Below, one piece after another: positions 58,601 through 64,000 of a stretch of 64,000 nucleotides of DNA. Below the pieces are notes generated by a model that was not told the origin of the DNA, did no database searches, and worked only from the letters and a program-made list of their open reading frames with translations. Position 1 is the stretch's first letter, and each line of letters begins with the position of its first letter. Origin of the DNA: Oryzias latipes. Taxonomy: Eukaryota; Chordata; Actinopteri; Beloniformes; Adrianichthyidae. A program made the position numbers and the translations under genes. The stretch covers positions 26,254,299-26,318,298 of the forward strand of contig NC_019875.2 of assembly GCF_002234675.1 (NCBI RefSeq). Reading direction: 5' to 3'.

Positions 58601-59895
58601 CATCATCATCACCATCATCATCATCGGCCATAGAGTCTTCTCCTTTTCCACCTGCACATCACAGGTCTCCATCATTAAAATATTTGCAAATGTTCAGTCT
58701 CCTCCACTCAGTCTTGCGCATTAAGATTAACCCTCGGCAGGAAATCACCACATTTGGTTGGCACAGTCGTGCGTGCCATCCACACTAAAAGCGACCCCTG
58801 ACCAACAACCTTTTGGCATTCAGGGGGTGGTGTCTCATTCATTACCGCGGGTAGATTAGTCACCCGTCCCTGGCCGCCGTTGCCATGTCCAGTTAGAGCC
58901 GGAGAGGGTGTGAGAAAGTGACAGGTGGACGGACAAATTCCAGCTCCTGACCATTCCCGGTTTGCCTTCCGTCCTTCCAGCAATACATCTCACAGTTTTA
59001 CTGGTATTGGCTCAGCTTTTCTGTCACTCATCTCAAATTTGTGTTTTAAAAGTGTCGGGTTAAGAAAAAGCAAAACCTATATGAAGTCTAAAAAAAAAAA
59101 TAGATCAAAAGTTTCTGGACAGACTGTAAAAATTACTTTTTTTTGTTTTTTACATTTTTCTTCCTCAGATGTGAGCAATACTCCTAAAGAACAAAAAATT
59201 ACTATAACAATTATTACAACAAATAGAATTTTCAGCCCAAGTCTGCAATGCCTTATTTTCACCTTTCTCTTTTGTATGCCTGCCATGTCTGTGTTGTCTG
59301 TCTCTGCCCCCTGAGAGAGAGATGTGGGTCACAAGATAGAGGTCACTTTGCTCCAAGTCTTATAATTCCAAGTTTTGGTTCAAAGGATTTGAGATGCAGA
59401 TTTGTGTTGTAATCCATGTTGTCATCAAAAGCCATTAGTGGATAAATAAACAAAACATCTTTGTTTTATTTTTCCACTGATTTTTTTTGTCAGGAGTTAC
59501 TCTATTCTTCATGCAACACCTTCACAATAAATCTCGCAGACTGTTGCATTTTTCCCGGAACACATCTCATAGTTTTCCCAGTGCATTCAGATCACATTAA
59601 ACAGTTCTGTATTACATTTTACTTGGGTTGCAGTAATCTTTAAGATTCTGTTCAAACCTCAGTTTTTGGCTCACGGATTGGTTTCAGTTCGACTTTTGAC
59701 TTGTGAATCACGAAACAACAACAAAGAACAAAACGTTTAGAAAAATCCTTTTTTAATTTGCTATTAAGCGAGAACCAAAGGAGAAAAATATTTCAGTTGA
59801 CTCATAAGCTGGATGTAATGTAATTATAAAATAAATTATACCTTCTTAAATTTAGATCAATACGTGTTTGACACTTTACGGTAGACCTAATGCTT

Positions 59896-60090
59896 AGGGA
59901 TGCAACGATTCACTTTCCCCTTCAATTTGGTTCAATTTTAAACTGAGAATTGTTAGATCCATAGATTTGCAGACTGCCATACTTTGTAAAGAAAAATTGA
60001 GTGTTGAGTTTTGTTGGAGGATTTTAGGTCAGTATCTGTCCCGATCAATGGAACAATGAATCGTCCAAATCTGTCCAAGAGGTTTAACCA
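59896..60090. mobile_element. hAT-like fragment
   Basis: Begins TAGGGATGCAACGATTCA and contains further sequence of the same style (GAACAATGAATCGTCC near 60050). The second terminus is not clear, so the right border is approximate. Confidence 0.45.
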
Positions 60091-60211
60091 GACTGAAGCA
60101 GCTGGTTTCTCATTTGAGATCTGTTTTTCGCTTTTTTCTCTGTACATTCATTAAGCGTGGCTGAGCCCTGATTGGCAGTGGTTTGAACATGTTCACTTAT
60201 CTAGGTGTATA

Positions 60212-60538
60212 GGGGTGCAGTGTTTAGCGCTCTCACCTCCCAGCGAGTTCAAATCCCAGCTGGGCCCTTTCAGTGTGGAGTGTGCATGCTCTCCTGGTGC
60301 CTGTGTGGATTTTCTCTGGGCACTCCGGCTTCCTCCCACAGTCCAAAAACATGCTTCATAAGTTAATTGATGACTCTAAAATGCCTTTAGGTGAGAATGC
60401 ACGAATGTGTGGCCCTGCAACAGACTGACAATCTGTTCAGGGAGTGCCCTACTTTCACCCAACAGAGCTGGGTTGGCTCCAGTAACCCCATGACCCCAAA
60501 AGGAGTTCAATGTGTTTTGAAAATGGATGGATGAATGA
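60212..60538 (+). mobile_element. V-SINE-like tRNA-derived SINE
   Basis: The tRNA-like head (GTGCAGTGTTTAGCGCTCTC) has a B-box version GTTCAAATCCC. Then comes the central domain shared by vertebrate V-SINEs (CACTCCGGCTTCCTCCCACA, GTCCAAAAACATGC), and a 3' part ending in AAATGGATGGATGAATG. Confidence 0.8.
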
Positions 60539-61565
60539 CTTTAAAGATGGTGATCTTGTTTCTTTATTGTAATGTAAAAATATGATAATCCCACCATAAA
60601 CTTTAAAATAAAAGACGCACTGATGATTCACAGCCTGTTTATCATCGCTATATCTCTGAAATACAGAACAAGTTCATACACCTTTAATGCAAAAGCAGCA
60701 GAAAGTCATTATAACGGCAAAGAAAAGAAAGAGAAGGTGGATGTTTCAAGTGTGTGGCTTTTGTGGGGATACTACTTTACTCTTGTTCTCATCAAGTGAT
60801 CATCTGAAACAACAGCCAGGCAACTGCAAGTCCCACCAGTGTGCCGACGTGCTGCTGGTTGTATAATCACACAGTCATTGGCTCAACACCAGCAAATGAA
60901 ACAACAAAGAAAACCCCAGGCGAGACTCTCGCAGCGCATGCTGTGAATTATGTAATTTCAGATGCAATTACGATGTGCTAACACTAAAAAAAAAGTTTTG
61001 TCAGATACGGTGAACACAGATAAACTGCAAGATCCAGATATTTTTAGATTAAAAAAATGCTATTGATGAAACAAGGATAAACAAAACTCAAATATAGCTG
61101 AAGCAGATTTCACACAGACCTAAAAACTAAATGATTCAACCTCCAGCCTTCAGCAGGAACCTGGAGACATCCATTTGTCAAGCCTGAAGACACAATGTGT
61201 TCATAATTACCAAATCAAAACTGGCCTCAAGGGGTGTGGGTGAATGTGGTGATGGACATCCTGAACTTTTACTTCATCAATCCAGCACAGAGTTATTTGT
61301 CTGCTTCAGTACGCATCCCCAGGGGCTGAGAATACTGACCTTTTGGAAGCGCAAAAACATGATAAAAACATGCAGTTCTGGTCATGATTTAATGTTAGTG
61401 CACCTCTCCTCTCTGCAATGTGATTGTTATGCATATTTTTTTGTTTTTTACTAATTTTGTTTTTAATTAAATTGAGCTATTTAGTAGAATAATTTTCTCA
61501 GGGATTTTATGCAAACAGGCAACATCGACAAACAAAAACTTTTGTTTGTGTCTCAGCAATTATCA

Positions 61566-62086
61566 AAAGTCCCATTCCAATCATTTTTTGATATATTGTA
61601 AAAGTGTTCCCATTTTTTTATGCCATTTTTAGCCATAATCAAAAACTTATATCCTATTGCAGTACATAGTTTCTGCAGAGCGGCAGGAATTTATTAGAAA
61701 TTTGCCGGGCAGGACTGTTGGCGCATAGTGAGACTTTCTTCATTTTCTATCAACACTTTATCTACACACCTTCTCCCTAGCTTACAGCCCCAACCTAACA
61801 ATACCGGTGCAACAAGAATGGCAAGCATGAAGACGTGAATGGATCTGCAAGTGGATGCATCGGAATAGAGCGGATCAGGGAAGTTGTGGTTCGCAGATTA
61901 TTGATTTTACTTAACAACTACAAGCTTTCTGAATTGGTATTTTTGTCTGTTCGTGAATCACAATGATTTGAATAAAGAAATAGTCAGACACACAGTTTTA
62001 ATCCTAACTTTCTTTAAATATGTCCTCCACGATGAGAAAAAGGCTACAAGAACGTGTTAAAGACACTTTCAGTGGTGTGGGTCTTT
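61566..62086 (+). repeat. R1 element, full length
   Basis: 521 bases from AAAGTCCCATTCCAATCA to GTGTGGGTCTTT with all internal landmarks. The coding relic is degraded here. It is the best-bounded uninterrupted copy in the window. No clear target duplication. Confidence 0.8.
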
Positions 62087-64000
62087 GATATTTTTGTAAA
62101 AATTAAAGGCATGTAGCATGTTTCTTGGCTTAAGAGTAGCAAACAAAAGAGCAACCAGAGAAATGTGAAACTGTTCATGTTGGGGAAATGTTGCAGTGCA
62201 CATCCTAATCAACAGCTCGGTAAAAGCAATGCCTTTCACCCCTGATATTACCGTGTTTTCTCACCTGACAGCTTGCTGATTGCAACCTTTTGCTTATCTA
62301 CCAACTTGGCTGAGTGACTGAGAGAACAAGACTTTACAGATGCATTGCTAATAAGGAGATTCGTACTGTAGAGGCAAATTTGTTCAAAATGTTGTTTGAA
62401 AGGAAATTGTCTTTTTTTTCTCTCTCGCTCTACTTCGTGCATTTACACCTCTTCAGGTGTAAATGAGTGTTGAAATGATTTCTGTTTAACAAACAAATCT
62501 TGTAACCTGAACTGATTGGAGCGTTGCTATTTTAAGGAAGCCTATTGATATCTGAGTTTGAGCAACCACAAGAGGGATAAAGAAAGGCTAAAAAATAAAT
62601 AAATCCAGAAGCCAGTTCATGATGACAGGAAGTTCCAGGCCCTGATTTGCTCGCTTTTACACCTTTATTCATGCAAGAGTCAGATGGATCAATAGCCATC
62701 AGGTGTGTGAGATTCAAGTGCAGCACCCCCACCTCCAATACGAAATCCTTTCAAAGCTTCTGATAAGTCTTGTAATCTGTGAGAGCCAATGTGTGTGAGC
62801 GTGTGTCCAGTCCATGTGCTTTGCACCCTCCCACATTAGTCCTCTTCCAAGGTATCACTTGCGTCACTCAATCTGAGTGCTTAAAGTGTACTAAGCATGA
62901 GACAGGCAAGAAGGAAGGAAAGACAATGTGAGGGTGACAGAGAGATACAGAAGACAAACACACACTGACAGATGTGAGAGGATGGGGCTTGTAAAAAAAA
63001 AGAGAAAAGTTGTTCGCCATGTAAATGAGCATCATCTCAGCATCACAAATAGCTTTTCTGAAGATTTATCTGCATTAACAAAAACCGTTATGCTGTTTTT
63101 AATTTTTACTTGTTATTTTTGCCGACGTTGACTTTGATTCACAAAAAAGAGAAAGAAAAAAGAGAGAGAGGAAAATCCTGAGCTGTCCTGTTTGTAACAT
63201 GCTGCTTTAGTTTGAACCACAGTGACAGAAGGAAAAGCTTGTGGTTTCAAGATGGACAAAAAAGAACAAAACACAACACAGTCCTAATCTAACTGCTGTG
63301 CTCGCATGCCCTCAGTATGGCTGTAAAAAGGTGGTGACGTTATTAATTAGTGTTGCTTTTAATTTGTTATATTAGACTAAATCTGATCTAAAATAATTCA
63401 TAGTTTGTAAACAAATAGGAATCTGTCCTGTTAGAGGTGTAGCTGCTGTTGCTTTGGTAATGTCACATGATCAGGCGGAGAATTTGTTTCAGCACACTTG
63501 ATCCCCTGCAGGGTTTTTTGTAATGGTTGGTGTATGAAGAGGATGGGCAGATGTTGAATGCTTCATCTATCAGGCTTAACTGGAATGGTTTTGGAAACCT
63601 TAGAATATGTTTTTTTTTTCTTCTTTTTGCTACATACCAGAACTTTCATGTTCAAGAATAAACATAAGGACTTTATTGGCCAAGGAGTATTTATTTATTT
63701 TTGTGTATTGCAAATAATGGACCTGGCTCAGTGTCTCCGGGAAATGGTCAAGCTATTAAAGTCTTTTCAGTTTTAGTGAGAAAATAACTTAAAAAGAGAA
63801 CAGAACAAAGCATTTTTAATCCCCATTTAACAAACAGGATACATAATCTAACATATCTTCCTTCCTTTAGTTATCAACAAATAATTAATAAATGTAGTTG
63901 TGGGAAGATCAAAAAACTATACTGACAATTCCAGACTTTGTAAATCTGCAATGTAATAGATTACCAAAATAAAGTAAAAATAAATAATGCAACAAATGTG

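Larger units (their letters stand above)
58600..64000. other. Upstream flank of ADCY1
   Basis: No supported gene. Contains a hAT fragment (59896-60090), a V-SINE-like element (60212-60538) and a full R1 copy (61566-62086). A purine-rich stretch (about 63140-63175) and short frames are not coding. Confidence 0.6.

Noticed and set aside
1-64000. CRISPR arrays, operons, rRNA or free-standing tRNA genes
   Set aside because: None seen; the only tRNA-like sequences are the heads of SINEs.

Overview
This is vertebrate nuclear DNA, most likely from a teleost fish. The genes have short exons with GT/AG introns, there are no operons or ribosome binding sites, and the intergenic DNA is AT-rich and full of fish-type repeats (short inverted-repeat DNA transposons, tRNA-derived SINEs, an RTE-type LINE). 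A percomorph such as medaka would fit, but I cannot prove the species from sequence alone.

Four recognisable genes lie in the order TNS3 (+), IGFBP3 (+), IGFBP1 (-), ADCY1 (-). This is the same order and relative orientation as on human chromosome 7p12-p13, where ADCY1, IGFBP1, IGFBP3 and TNS3 are neighbours. It separates the locus from the paralogous IGFBP2/IGFBP5/TNS1 block. Positions 603-3280 hold the last seven coding exons of tensin-3 (second half of SH2, then PTB). Positions 10723-14030 hold IGFBP3 in four exons. Positions 16683-15657 hold a very compact four-exon IGFBP1, tail to tail with IGFBP3. Positions 58151-23458 hold a complete 20-exon type 1 adenylyl cyclase (1152 residues predicted). 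I joined every exon with consistent reading phase. Between IGFBP1 and ADCY1 (about 18.4-20.6 kb, minus strand) is a decayed multi-exon gene that I do not recognise.

The rest is introns and intergenic DNA with many mobile elements. One inverted-repeat family (called R1 here; ends AAAGNCCCACTCC) occurs at least nine times and carries the start of an open reading frame resembling those of fish IS4EU/ISL2EU-type transposons. One R1 copy is split by an almost intact 3.14 kb RTE LINE with a perfect 15-bp target duplication; another is split by a second inverted-repeat family (R2). A tRNA-headed SINE built from the same LINE's two ends sits 130 bp upstream of ADCY1 exon 4. Other elements include hAT-like and piggyBac-like miniature elements and V-SINE-like copies.

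Functionally, IGFBP1 and IGFBP3 are secreted carriers of insulin-like growth factors, ADCY1 is a neuronal calcium/calmodulin-stimulated cAMP source, and TNS3 links integrins to actin. Their linkage is ancestral synteny, not a shared pathway. The most unusual coding observation is that IGFBP3 lacks the last conserved cysteine of its thyroglobulin domain while having an extra cysteine in its linker.
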